This document shows positions 1 through 11,847 of a stretch of DNA of 64,000 nt, piece by piece. Position 1 is the first letter of the stretch, and each line of letters starts with the position of its first letter. Origin of the DNA: Acanthopleura granulata (Eukaryota > Mollusca > Polyplacophora > Chitonida > Chitonidae); the NCBI GenBank assembly GCA_016165875.1, contig JABBOT010000014.1, forward strand, positions 9,471,489 to 9,535,488, written 5' to 3'. The position numbers and the translations under genes are program-made. The notes beneath the pieces are model-generated. The model did not search any database and was not told the origin of the DNA. It saw only the letters and a list, made by a program, of their open reading frames with translations.

Positions 1-393
1 TAAAATAGGTCACCTCTAATTATACAAGACATTTTCAGCTTTTTTAGTGGCTTAGTGTTGATCAGAATGCGTCCCCGAATTTCTGGCTGCAAGGAGGGTT
101 TTAATAGTAACTCCACAGTGGCCTATTTCCGTCGAGTCGGGAAACAAAATCACGTGGAATGTACGAAACATGTTTTGTACACACGACCAATACAGAACTT
201 ACCAGCCTTCATGAGAGATACATACAATAATTTAAATGTCGATGGAGTTAATGACAAGAAACCTATTAAGATGACAAAATAAAGTTCGATAAACATGTGG
301 AGGGGCCTCCGTGGCGGAGGGTAAATAGCAAACACTTTCAATGCTTTATTCTGATCTTCAGTGACTTTGTTGTCTTGTAACAACGAATGAAAG
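1..393. other. Intergenic, no gene recognised
   Basis: Short open frames here have no recognisable motif and no codon or splice structure that supports them. A 14-base stretch at 302-315 matches the tRNA-like head of the SINE family found elsewhere in the window (for example the head at 14141-14154 on the other strand) and may be a scrap of one. Confidence 0.5.
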
Positions 394-443
394 AGTCGCT
401 GGCGATGCTGTCATTCATCCTTTGAAGGCTGTTGCCCAGTATT
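394..443 (+). mobile_element. Scrap of Nimbus-type LINE 3' end
   Basis: The stretch matches, with mismatches, the last codons of Nimbus ORF2 (the sequence around 'GCTGGCGATGCTGTCAT' followed by 'TTTGAAGGC'), which is seen in full at 29281-29342. It runs directly into a SINE on the other strand. It is too short to date or classify further. Confidence 0.5.
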
Positions 444-614
444 TCTTTATTTATTTATTTGCTTGTTGTTTTACTCCGTACTCAAGGATACTTCCCTTAT
501 ACGACGGCGGCGAGGATTATGGTGGGAGGAAGCCGTGCAAAGTCAGTGGGAAGTCCACGACCGTTTGCAGGTTGCTGGCCGACCTTCCCACGTACAGCCG
601 GAGGGGTAGCCAGC
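443..614 (-). mobile_element. SINE body, tRNA head missing
   Basis: Read on the minus strand, this is the body of the window's main SINE family. It starts near 'GCTGGCTACCCCTCCGG', passes the conserved 'ATAAGGGAAGTATCC' segment and ends in an AAATAAATAAAT tail. The tRNA-like head present in the 13890-14154 copy is absent, so this copy is 5'-truncated or decayed. Confidence 0.75.
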
Positions 615-3600
615 ATGACGTTGGCCAGTACCACAAGTTATTTTATAGATACCATTATATATATTTATACAAATTTTCAGATTATATGATGTATAAATAT
701 CGTGGTTTTCGGTTTCTAACTGTAACGGGAGAAACAAGAGGCTTAACGCTTTCGCCCACAGGAGACCCCTAGCGATGATCAGTGCGCACATGCGTCGTTG
801 TTGTCGAGTTGACAAGTCCAGCCCGCTTCGTCAACGGTAATTACGTCTTTTCTTTCATAAATAGTGCTATACAAACTAAATACTTCGTCAGTAGGTACGT
901 TTAGGTGATAAGGTTTTATTCAAAACCGCATCTGTCAAGTTATATTGCGAAATAACCATGTAATCCTTTTTCTTTTTTGTAGTTTTTGTTTGTGTTCGAT
1001 TTTCCGAGACAGAGAACTGTAAGATCACAACTGTATGCTTAATTCCGACATAGTGGTCGATACTATAACTTCTCTGACTTTCGGTTGTGTTGTTAACATT
1101 GCTAATTCATGAGTTTAAAGCGTAAAGACTACGTATTTAGCATTTGTGTGTATTATGCGATAGTATTTTCTATATCTGTTGTCTAACTAAGTCTCGGAAA
1201 TGGGAAGCGTTGACCTTACGAATGTTAGTTTACAATGCGGTGAAGTATGTCACTGAAAACTCTGATTTTTGTGTAATGCAAAGCGTTCTAGTCAATTTAG
1301 ATATTATTGGGTGATTGTAATTATCACTGAACGTCTGTTTTTGGTATTTCCGACACTGTATTGAGTAATTTTAAACGTATTTTGATTGGAATTTGTTATA
1401 TCTGATCGTTTGAATTTGCGACTACATGCACATGTAATAACATAACGGCATTATGTGTTCTGGCGTAGTAAGCGATTATTTTCACGGAGATTTGCTCAAC
1501 GTTACACGAACACTAGTGTTAGTGGTTTTTGAATTATGATTATATGTAGATAGTAATTGTACGTTAAATCGGTTGATTGACTGTTATGTAGAGTAATATG
1601 TTTAACTTAAAGTGGTGACGTTTTGCATACAAGGTAAATATGTATGCGGTTCTTAGTGTTACGCAAGGTATGATATTTGTAGAGACAGTAACTTTAGGCA
1701 CTTCTCATATATACAGATTTTTCATAGTCCTATGCGTAATAGAGTCATTGCTTTGTGTAATGGATTGATTGTGCTATAGTTAATAATACATAGCCTGTTG
1801 GCCCGACATTAAAATGTATTGGTACATGACTTACAGTTGATCATTTCATTTTTCCATTTTTATGTGTAAAATTAATGCTGATTGTGATCTAATGGCATAT
1901 CTTATGGTAAAGTGTGTTTATTACATCATTGTTTTCATCAAAAACGTTGTTTTTGTTTGTGTTTACCGCTTGTCGCTGCCCCTTTTCCTGTAATGTTGTA
2001 ATTCGCTCCTAATAAATCTCAGCAACAATTTGAGGTGCCTACCTCATTCATTTATACCGGCTAAATAATTGATGCTTACTTCCTTTAAATTTTAAAAATG
2101 GTCCTCCATTTTGTTTTGTTTTGAATGTTATCCTTTCCAACATCACCATTCATATAAGGAACATGGGTCAGGATTTGAGCTTTTGCATCTTAAGAGGCTA
2201 GAAATAGTTTATTTCTGTTACATCCAATTCAAAGTTTCTTCACATTGTAAGGACCTTAAGCCAGAGACAAACCACATCTGCCTGCCACCCATTTATTTCA
2301 CCATAGATTGGAATAGCATATTATTGGAGGGTGAGGAGATTTAGCATCGTGTGTGAGAGATTCAAACACATCTGACAAGGTGTAGTGTAGCATTCCTCCA
2401 ATGTGACATGTGCAAAGGGCGAGGGGGAGAGAGGGTAATGTGGATGAAGCATATCGGGACACTATTAATATGCTTGGAAGTTTCTTTGTTACTGTTTTGA
2501 GCTCGTGTTTAACTCTAGCTCCATACTGGAAATTTTGTGTGCTTTCCCTCATGCTGAAAAAAAAAAACAAAAAAACACGTCAAAACCTACAGAGCCGTCA
2601 AATAGCCTATAACAACTGGTTTATAAATTACACGAGGCATATGTCAGGAAGTTGTGAGAGAGGGTGAGTGCATTTGGTGTATGGATAATTAGGCTGCTCC
2701 GTACATGTGATAATGATGCTATATTACTCTAGCAAACAAAAAACCAGTAACTACAGACGGCGTCATTTGATTGAAACATTATTAGTGCTGTAATACGCGT
2801 TGCGGCATGCGTAGTAATTCAAACGGCACTACATTATTGGCGGTTAGCAGTTGTGGTTGTAGCTGTCGCATTTGGATTCAAAAGGGTTAAGGTGTGATGT
2901 GTTATTATGCAGTGACTTTGAAGCCATTCGTGAACATGATATTTTCTAACTCTGTAATTTAAATCCATTCGCACAGTCTTTGATTTTTTACCCAAAGTCC
3001 GAAAAAAATCCGTTGTTTTGTGATGGTAACTTTGTTGTTTCCTCCCCTTTGAAAAAAATATAAAAAACAACGTATATTTAAAACCTATACAAAACGTATA
3101 TTTAAAATAAGATGTAGATGTAAATTAATTTTTTACATTTCGTACATTTGACTATACACCCTCCTTGTCATCATTAGCTCATAATTTTTATACACAAGTT
3201 TCAGGTTTCAGGTAAATTAACAAATTTAGTCGTCCGTCATTCTTATACCTGTACCAGTGGTTAGTCACTAAACAAACAGTCATGCTGTGTTCATCTAGGT
3301 AAATGACCCAACTTTGGCCAACGGTTTATTGTTCCTTAACTCTCGGCGCAATACACTGACAGTGACAGTCAAAACATGTGTATGTGCAATCTGCACTTAT
3401 GATTGGACCAACCTATGATGTTCTGTGCCTGGTCTGTCATTGCTAAAGAACGGCAGGTAAAGTGTATGCGTGGTTGTTGTACAACCATACAGCGCTGAAA
3501 TCTCACTGTACCATCTGTGTTAAATAAACAACGCCTATTGCTGCCCAGTGTAAGCATTTGAATAAATTAACTGCACATGGAGTGCATATACATGATATCA

Positions 3601-5785
3601 CACCATATATATATATGACCCCTAGGTTGTGCGTAAAAACAGTGGTTCGGGTATTGTCATCAGTGCTGTGCAGGGAAGCAATGTGATTGGAAACACACAC
3701 ACTAGAGATCTTTCGTGACGTGTTTTCCGGTACTACATTCATTTTTATGCACAAAGCGGACAACTGAGGAATTCACATTTTTAACTGAACTTATGTTTCA
3801 AAGAGAAGCAGAGGGGAAACTAAAGGACCGACTAAGGTAACCATTACTCGTGTACTTATAATTATACTTATGTCTCACTACTGTACATTGTTAAGATGAC
3901 CGGAAACCTATTTATATCGTGGTATTTGTCTGCGTTAAACGAACAACTTTCTACTGTACGTCAGGAAGAGTAACCGTGAAAAAGTTGAATAAGAGGCTAA
4001 TCCAGTTTGTCCAGGCTCCATATTCCTGTTTCAGGATGCAGTCGTAGGGTCTTCATACCTGATGGTTTCAGTTTCTATTGGTGGTGGTGGTGGGGTTGAG
4101 GTTAGCCCATAAGCCTGAATAACTGTTTTACCCGTGGTGTTACGAACGCATCAGTTAGAAGGAAATACTTCGTTATGTGATGTTTACTCGTCTTCAACTT
4201 TACCTTACCAGTGCGACCGGAGTAACAAGAGATCTCCGCGCAAACTGGTTTAGTGCTCTACCCACATGCAATGATGTTACTTCCACCTCCATTATCATAC
4301 TTCCACTAGTTACTGGATGCGTCACCATACAGGGAATTACTATCATAAGGGCCTATGATCTGGTGGGCTTTACACGGAACAAAATATATGTGACCCAATT
4401 TAGTTATGTATGGCTGGGAAATCCCGTTATACATTAAAACACAAAGAGCGCAGCTAGTGAACAGCCAGTGGAGCTGGCGAAAGCACGTGAACAGTAGAGT
4501 CTAGGGAGAAGAGATTGAAACACTGCTACGAAGATGGAAGTTTAGGCAGAGGTAAGATCTTAACAAGTGTATCCAGAGTTACCCCGTCTGCCTACTGACA
4601 GAAATATTCCGCCATAATTACTACCCTGCTGTTGATGTGAGAAAGCATATTGATATCTTCTTCTATGATTCATTATCGATCAACTGACAAAATCCAGAAA
4701 AACTAATTTACATAAAAAGAATAGCTAAAATATTTGGTGTGTCATCTTCGTAGATTTTAGGAACTTTTCTATGATTCTAACAACTCCGGAATACAGCAAC
4801 GTAAAACGTCAGCAGAGAGCATGGTTATATATACATGCAGATGTTTACAGCCGTGAAATTTACCACAGATTATTCAGAACTTTTCCTTGCAAAACACGGA
4901 GCAAGTCTGCAGTGTTCATGAAGGTCGCGTACATGTTCACTGGTCCATAACTTTGTGGGTATAATATGTTGAATTTTGTGGGTTTGTATGTTGAACAGCA
5001 AAATGTCAAGAACAGTATTAATTTTGTAAACAGGTTTTTTGTCACCCAAATTATAACATACACAGGCATTACATTGTCTTTAAAATTGAGCATGTCTCTA
5101 TCGCTTATGGTCTCCGAGGTGTCTGACTTTGTCTATGATCTATGACAAAGATCTATGTCACTATGATGTCATAGGCATATGATTTTTCGCAACTGAGGTT
5201 CATATTTGAATACAGGCACCATATATACTACAATGGTACACGGTTTGGAAGCTGATTTTATTCATCCGCCTGAAACATTCATAACGTCTTTTCATCATTT
5301 AAAACTGTTGACTGCTCCTTGCATGAATCCGTCCGAATTTTTATATTGATATACTTTCTTAGTTATTTGGTGGTTGGTGTTTTGTCGTTTTTAGATGCTG
5401 GACTCGCGATTATTGACCCGGAACGCCCATTTTGGCTGACTGCTAGAATACGAATGTCGGTTTCTATGCCTATGTTCAATGCGTTGAACAGGTCTACATG
5501 TTATATGATGTCACAAACTTGTAGATTTGAGTTTAGAACTTGTCTGTAATTTGAGGAGGGCGTGTCTGTCATGTAAGATGTCAAAAGTGTATACTTTCGT
5601 ATAATTTGTTACACTTGTGTCTGTCATGCATGATATCACAGGCACGTGTTTTCAACACATTTAAAAACAATGTCATGTCATTCAACTACCACTCGGTCGT
5701 GGCGGCTTTGGTTATACTCTCTAGGCTGTTGGCTGTTTTGCATACACATGTATTAGTGATGAATAACTTTTGATGTGTTTCATAG
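615..5785. other. Intergenic region upstream of STING-like gene
   Basis: No coding frame here shows a recognisable domain. The region is AT-rich with simple repeats (TA run near 3606-3617, GGT run near 4081-4094). It probably holds the promoter and any non-coding first exon of the STING-like gene, since the first coding exon begins after a splice acceptor at 5785. I could not locate a convincing promoter or first exon. Confidence 0.4.
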
Positions 5786-5850
5786 GTCTGCATCACGAAA
5801 ACAGCGGTCAGTTTGCAGCAGGGAATTCTAGGAGAAGGGAAGTAGACAGA

Positions 5851-7956
5851 ATGAGTTTGTCAGAAGTCATCTGCACGGAGAACAGTCCGTATTCTAATCA
5901 AAACTTAAGTAAGTCAAACAAGTAACTTTGAGACATGACAAACTTTGCTCCTGTATCCACAACGCACTGTGTACATTTTGTTACTGTCGTGCGTTTAGCT
6001 TACACATAGGTCCCATACTTACCACACTGATGGAAGACAAGTAGTCTTCCAAGAAAGCAAGACTGTCCAAACAGCTATCAAAGAATAACAACTGACATCA
6101 TATCTTATTTATTTATTGATATATATATATATATATATTTTCTTTCAGAACATGCACACGATGAAACTGATGCATCAGCTCTAATGGGCCACATCGAAAG
6201 AAGGTAAGGATGACAACTGAGACTACTGTCTGTGGTGCCATTCTACTAGAGATTACAAGAAAACACCTAAATAGAACACCACCCTTGTCATAAAAGGACT
6301 GCTTACCTAAGCTCATCCGCTCCTTCGATGACCAAAATCAAACTTCCAGATACCAGTTTCATCATTAAAATTATCATAAGAATCTCTTCAAAATATGATT
6401 TTAATGAAGATAGTTACCTGGAAGTAGGAGTGGTAAACAGTTTCCAACAATGTTGGAAAGACCAAACCGTTATTTGGGCATATCGTAAAGCAAACCGTTT
6501 GTATCTGGAATAAAAGGATTGTTTTCATCGCCACAATTGTTATTATTAGTATTATTTTTAACATGGCGCCTGTTTGAGCAGACTTTCACCGACCAGAAGT
6601 GCCAGGTCTTCGGCCAGTTTACCGGACCTCACCGGATGGAACTGGCTTGGGTGGAAGCCGAGCGATGATCAAGACACCAACACAAACTCACGGCACGTCA
6701 GATCTAGCGAGAGAATGCCACCGTGTGTTGTGCGACACGCTCGCATGTTTCTCATCATCGTCTATTTTCTTCTGTATTTACTGATGATGTGTCTCACCGT
6801 GAAGTGCGATGAAGCAAAAGGCCAGAGGTCAACCGAGAACGCCTCTCACAAGACTCGTGTCTCGTGCTCTGAAAAAGTGTGGATACAAGTCCTTCGCAGT
6901 CTGAAGTTTCCTTTAATATCTATCCTCGGCGTCATTAGCATTTCTTTCGTCACCAGGCTAGTTTTCTTCGTCTGTGCGATGTACACGTGGCGGTGGCAAT
7001 TCCGTCGATCAGAAACCGCGACGCTGGGACCTTTCCGAAAACCCGCCAAAGTAGTTCAAATGTTAATTATTATATGTCTAGTAGTCGCAATCTACATGCT
7101 GTGTTCCTTGGCTTTCCACGAAGACATGACGTTTGAGTGGGCAGAGGTTTTTGCCCCCGCTGGACTGGCCACCATCATAACGGTGAGTCTTGGGATAGAA
7201 GGAGACACTGAATTCGAAAAGAATTTTCAGCATAAGAACGAAAAGGACGGCTACGTATACGGTCTTGCTCACACATACTTTCAAGATCGGCTCGAGCCAT
7301 TCTTGACCCCCCGGGGCAGGCGGCAGACCCTGCTGACGGAATGGACCAACTTCGGCCCCTCGGAAACCTTCCTCGTTCTACTCGTGGAATCTCGTCACTT
7401 TGTTCAAGAGGTGTTTATGAATGAAGACTTGGCGCGAGATATCCATATAGTTGACACAAAGGATTCTGTTTATTTGTTGAAAATTACATTGGGTCGTAAA
7501 GACGACCGTTTTTTCTGCGTTCACGTGCCTGTATTAGTCAACGAACACCTGCTATCAATTCACGACTGGTTCCGCTCTGGTGCCCAGACTCGCCTGCCCC
7601 TGGAGGAACAGATGGCAGAATACGAGTCTACTCTGAACAAGCTCCTACGTGACCAGCAACTAGCAGTGGACGGGGCGCTTGGCAGAATGCTTTTCTGGCG
7701 TATTCCAAATGAATCTGTTAACTGTATCCCTGACATTCTTCGCCATGCCTTGTATCGTGAATTTGGGGCGCCTAATACAGAAAAATTCTTGGTGAATATG
7801 ACACTAGTTTTGACTGAAAATGCCTTTGACAATGCGACTGGGAGTCCAGAGAGGGTCCGAAGAAGAATATCCCATAGCGACAGAAGCTCAAGTGATCGTG
7901 ACTCTGCCATGTCCAAGTCCAGTGGGTGGTCATCGTCATCTTCTGAAATCTCTTAA
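5851..7956 (+). CDS. Divergent STING-like transmembrane immune sensor
   Basis: STING is an ER membrane protein that binds cyclic dinucleotides as a dimer and signals to interferon/NF-kB-type pathways. The model joins exons 5851-5908, 6149-6203 and 6582-7956. Donors are GTAAGT (5909) and GTAAGG (6204); acceptors are TTTCTTTCAG (6148) and a weaker GAGCAG (6581). Phases 1 and 2 fit exactly and give 495 aa plus stop. Exon 1 follows an acceptor at 5785, so a non-coding exon probably lies upstream. Hydrophobic segments at about residues 93-111, 147-173, 194-216 and (weak) 225-243 match the four-helix membrane domain. The ligand-binding-like domain runs about 261-403, starting with YGLAHTYFQDRL, like STING's HGLAWSYYxGYL, and including a DSVYLLK...GRKDDRFF strand-turn-strand like STING's SIYELLENGQ. 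The tail is serine-rich and ends SEIS, close to but not a full pLxIS motif. By eye alignment the usual dinucleotide-contact residues (Y167, R238, T263 in human) are not kept. ATTAAA at 7983 could be the polyA signal. Another small four-TM receptor is the alternative. Confidence 0.72.
6119..6139. repeat. (TA)n microsatellite in STING-like intron 2
   Basis: A TA dinucleotide run lies just upstream of the exon 2 acceptor, directly before the pyrimidine tract. Length changes here could affect splicing of the 55-base exon. Confidence 0.8.
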
Positions 7957-8097
7957 AGACAAAATGTTTTCAAGTGACTGCTATTAAATGTGGCGGCTAC
8001 AGTCTATTGACTCTAGCCCAATGACGTTTTATAACTGCAGCAACTATAGCGTTACCTCGTAACGGTGCATGTAGCTGTGTGTGTGAAGTTCAGTAAA

Positions 8098-8211
8098 TTT
8101 ATTTATTTATTTATTTGATTGGTGTTTTATTATTTACTTATCTATTATTTCACTGGTGTTTTACGCCGTGCTCAAGAATATTTCACTAATACGACGGCGG
8201 CCAGCATTATC
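8098..8211 (-). mobile_element. SINE body fragment
   Basis: Minus-strand SINE body with the conserved 'CGCCGTCGTATTAGTGAAATATTC' region and an AAATAAAT tail. The tail-proximal 'GGTGTTTTA' segment occurs twice (about 8121 and 8155), a small internal duplication. It lies about 140 bases after the STING-like stop codon, in or just past the 3' UTR. Confidence 0.75.
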
Positions 8212-9350
8212 CTTATGCCGTCCGTTAACTGTTTCCATGGTGTACCCGCAATGATACAAAATAAAAGCAGAACAGCGGCGACAGTTAGTCCGTCACGATC
8301 TACGTCTGTGTGCGTATTTAAGTTACTGACAGGTATTGCATACACATACATCAAACGATTTGACCGGTAGAAGTGGTGGCTCTGTGGTATAACTTTGTTT
8401 TTATTAATGAAGGCATTTCTGTCTAGATCTAAATTATATCTTGACAGTGAGACAACTAACCTGGATGGCCAAATATTCCTGCGACTTGCTTTCGGTCGCA
8501 GGATGGTGACCAAGCCCATGGCCTCGCGAATTAAGAAATAATGGCTTCAGTCACTGTGAATAATAACTGCAGCAAAAGAGGATGTGTCGGTTGTTTTTGA
8601 GCAAGGTCGTAGGCCGAGTTCAAAAGCAATGAACACTTCCTTTTTTACTGCGGCTATCATAGCATATACGCAGTGAATGAAGCCATTATTTCCATTTTAA
8701 CACATCACCCGATCATACATATTTATGTTTTCAGTTTTTATTCCTTTCCTATTTTCCAAATCGATACCTATTTACGTCTTCATTTTGAATACATTTCTCT
8801 GCTTCGATCGTTTCAAGAGAGAGTCCACGTAAAACAACCACAGAATCCATGTTTTTGTATACTGTGATGTCATCCCTCTAACCTCAGAATGGGACTTCAT
8901 GAAATAAAATATATCTTTTCTTCGACGTCATGACGTCTGGGTGTAAAGTCCTAAAATGGATCTACAAAAAGGATATCTATAAACAATACAAGGTAGCAAA
9001 GAAATTAACTAAAGTAATTAAAGTAATCCCCCCGATAAAGTTCAAATCTCTTCATTTGCGGAAGTAAAAAGCCTGATAAAACAGTATTCCGGGGGGTAAA
9101 CGTACAATCCGGTATGTCGTGTTACACATGCACTCGATGTTGTTTGAAAGGTCATCACTACTTTAATAGTACGTATAGTTGCGCACAGGGCGCAATTATC
9201 CGCGGGATAGAACTGTCTGCATTTCTTTAAGGCTGCTGGTAGAAATAAATTCATAACCCCTCACTGATTCTTTGATCCTGTTTCCTACCGAATGCCATAC
9301 TGACGCTTCGTACCCTCAACTTTAACATCTGAACGGACATATGTGGGCCG
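8212..9350. other. Intergenic, nothing recognised
   Basis: No coding frame, RNA gene or repeat could be identified. The short open frames are in AT-rich sequence and lack motifs. Confidence 0.45.
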
Positions 9351-9516
9351 GTTGTTCAAGAGCGTGTTTGCTATTAACCATGGGTTGAATCTGATAACCT
9401 TGGATTAACTTTTACCCTTGGTTAAATTGAGTTGTTCAAAGCACCGTTAAAGTTAACCCTGAGTTAAATTGGCCCTAACCCTGGGTTAATTTGAACTCAT
9501 AGATGATGATGGGTTA
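9351..9516. repeat. Two-unit repeat with GGTTAA motifs
   Basis: Two imperfect direct units of about 80 bases begin 'GTTGTTCAA' at 9351 and 9431. Both are filled with variants of AACCxTGGGTTAA, a near-palindrome that recurs about every 20 bases. The structure suggests a small non-autonomous repeat or MITE remnant, but I see no clear terminal inverted repeats or target duplication. Confidence 0.4.
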
Positions 9517-9920
9517 AATGACTTACTTCTCACTTATTTTACATTATTCACGAGTAGTAACATCAAGGAATTTTTTTACATAAATTATACTGATTTTGGA
9601 AAAACGAATTAGATATGTCTATACATGCACTTGTAATGCATGGTACATATATAAACAGTGAAAGGCATAAAGGAGATTGAGCAGCTGCAATTGCAACCTT
9701 GTTATTAGTTTTTGTTTTGTACAAGAAAAACAGGAGACAGAAAAACGAATGTGGTCTTCATGACTTTCATTAGATGTACTATCCACACAGGCATAAACAA
9801 GCTATTAAAGTGTGCATGTATTTTTCCCATTGGTGCCATCGCACACTCTGGAACTCTCTATGCACACATCCGTTCACCTCCCGACTCTTCAAAATTGACC
9901 AAGAATAATTAACTGCTGAC

Positions 9921-9969
9921 ATGAATGAATGATTTTGGCTTAAAGCCACATCGGCAATATCTCAGCCAT
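9921..9969 (-). mobile_element. Nimbus LINE tail fragment
   Basis: Minus-strand copy of the Nimbus 3' terminus: (TTCA)n followed inward by the conserved 'GCCACATCGGCAATATCTCAGCCAT' segment on the plus strand. It is cut off at 9969, where a plus-strand fragment of the same family begins, so the two lie in opposite orientation. Confidence 0.7.
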
Positions 9970-10266
9970 TTGACAGCCTCGCTGGCGATGGTGTTATTAA
10001 GTTTTTGGAGGCTGCTGGCCTGTATAATAGTATATAGTTTACATACATATATATATTTCAGTGGATAAAATAAAAATCAGTTGTGGTTTTCGGCTTTTAT
10101 CTGACATTTAGTTAACTGGTTTTAAAAAATCTTCGTCTGTTTTCCTTTAGATTTTGAATGTTCATCAGATCATGTCGAAAAGTATTCAAGGTTTCCTGGT
10201 CTGAACATGTTCTCGCCGCGATATGGCTGAGACATTGCCGATGTTGCGTTAAGCCATAATCATTCA
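9970..10266 (+). mobile_element. 5'-truncated Nimbus 3' end, divergent subfamily
   Basis: It begins within the last codons of ORF2 (GCTGGCGATGGTGTTATTAA), continues through the 3' UTR and ends in the conserved GCCGATGTTGCGTTAAGCC... CATTCATTC tail. The UTR resembles the fragment at 22760-23608 (opposite strand) more than the intact element at 41.9-47.8 kb, which suggests a second subfamily. Confidence 0.7.
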
Positions 10267-10710
10267 TTCTTAATGAGGGGGGACATATAGTGATCGTTTT
10301 TTCCGTCCGTCTCGCTCAATTTTGTACAGTGCATATGTCGGCAATTATTAGGCATAGGATTCTCAAACTCGCACAAAGTGTGCAAAATGAGTATAGTCAG
10401 AATAATTTTTTCATACTTCGATCTGTTTTAAGAGTTGTCTGCCCTTGCGCATATTTTCCGGGCCAATTTGATTCGCAAATTTGTGCTGGATATATTTTGA
10501 CTATTATGTATGGGACGTAACTCTGGCACCATATGGCATGTTTCTTAAACTCACGCAAATTGTGGAAGATAACCTGAAGTGATGCTTTGTCAGATTATTT
10601 TTTCACATTTTGATTTTTCAGTAGTTGTCTGCACCTGCCCATACATATATATGTTTGTGTGTATCTCGGGTATGATATAGCATACATGTAGGATTCTCAA
10701 ACTTACACCG
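10267..10710. other. Intergenic, nothing recognised
   Basis: AT-rich sequence. The open frame at 10290-10520 has no motif. Two stretches (around 10320-10390 and 10510-10570) share words such as 'AATTTTGTACAG/AAATTGTGGAAG' and 'CTCAAACTC', hinting at an old local duplication. Confidence 0.35.
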
Positions 10711-10872
10711 GGCTCTCTATGGCCAAGTGGTATAAGGCGCCCGCCTAACGATTGCTGTAGCCTCCCACCAATGAGGTCAAGCCAGAAACCAGCTCACGCT
10801 CTATTCTCTCTGGTTCCCTCCATGTTCTGTCAGGCTTCCTCACACCATAATTCACTGGCTGCTGTTATAACT
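10711..10872 (+). mobile_element. tRNA-derived SINE, short variant
   Basis: A tRNA-like head includes a good A box (TGGCCAAGTGG at 10720-10730). It is followed by GCCTCCCACCAATGAGGTCAAGCC and a body ending 'CACCATAATTCACTGGCTGCTGTTATAA', a diverged form of the main SINE core. The B box is degenerate, so this copy is probably inactive. Confidence 0.6.
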
Positions 10873-11847
10873 TCGGCTTCTTTTGACCAAAATATTTATA
10901 TGTTTGTGTGGATTTGAGAAAGACCCAGATCTTGGCCATGTATTTCCCCATGTTGTTATCGACTCCATACCTCTGTGAAATATGTCTTTTTTTTTTTGGT
11001 TTTGCTTCATTTGCATCTTTTGCACGTTGTGTATTTGCACACAAGTACACTCGACCTCTTAAAAATATATTAATACTATGCAATGGCTGATTGTGCTATA
11101 GTTTTCTGGAAAGGGGTGGGGGGGGTGCATACATCTTTGCAATCTCTGATTGCTTTCTTGTTTTGAATTTTGTGATGTATGATTTACTGTTAAAACTATA
11201 TTTCTCAAGTGACACAAAAAATAAGGTCTTTGCATGCCTGGTAGTGAATTACTAGTTTCTTGAACACATCTAGCTTTACCTCAAACCAATACCGGTATTA
11301 CATGTTCATTCATGAGATTTCAAAAAGTAGCAGTTGATTCACAGAAAGGAAATCATATTTGTGTTAATTGGCGCTATAAAGGGGTCTTGAATGGACACAT
11401 GCTGTATACATGTAGATGTGATCCATTTGTCTACATGTACAACTAAACCTTACATGATGTTCTCAGGACCAATGTTGATCAGGTCTAAGTAATTTTTTAC
11501 TTACCTTTCATTTTTTTCTTACAAATTGTCCTTTCTGGCATCTTTTTTTTTGACAATTGTTGATCTCAAAGAGTTTAAAAACAACACGGATATTCATTAC
11601 TTTCCACTTCTTTATTTATTTGGTTTTAATTTATTTTTGTATTCTCTTTTCCAAGTGTTTTGATTTATGATCTGGGTATGACAAAAAGAGACCATCAAAT
11701 ATGTCAAAATAAGTATATAAAGTATTATTTATCATTTTTTCTCATTTACAAGTATTTAGATATTAGATGTACCAGAATTAAATTATTATTTGGCTGACTT
11801 GTTTGCTTAATATTCATTATGGCTGTTATATTTTTATCACTTTTTAG
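10873..11847. other. Intergenic or upstream intron of HECT pseudogene
   Basis: No coding segment identified. The region is T-rich towards 11847, where a splice acceptor (TTTTTAG) opens the first recognisable exon of the HECT-type pseudogene; part of this stretch is therefore probably intronic. Confidence 0.4.

Noticed and set aside
422..772. 116-aa plus-strand ORF near the window start
   Set aside because: Lies across the SINE body; the same frame pattern appears at other SINE copies.
3792..3837. Small coding exon (ATG...CTAAG followed by GTAACC)
   Set aside because: A donor-like site follows, but no acceptor-linked partner or domain was found, so it cannot be supported as a coding exon.
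6574..6714. Start of the STING-like protein at 6574
   Set aside because: The codon is TTG and the frame upstream is closed only at 6559; the splice model with ATG at 5851 fits all phases, so the segment is better explained as exon 3 joined to upstream exons. ATG 6715 remains a fallback start.
10720..10800. Genuine tRNA gene
   Set aside because: The A box is good but the acceptor and anticodon arms do not fold by eye, and the SINE body follows directly.
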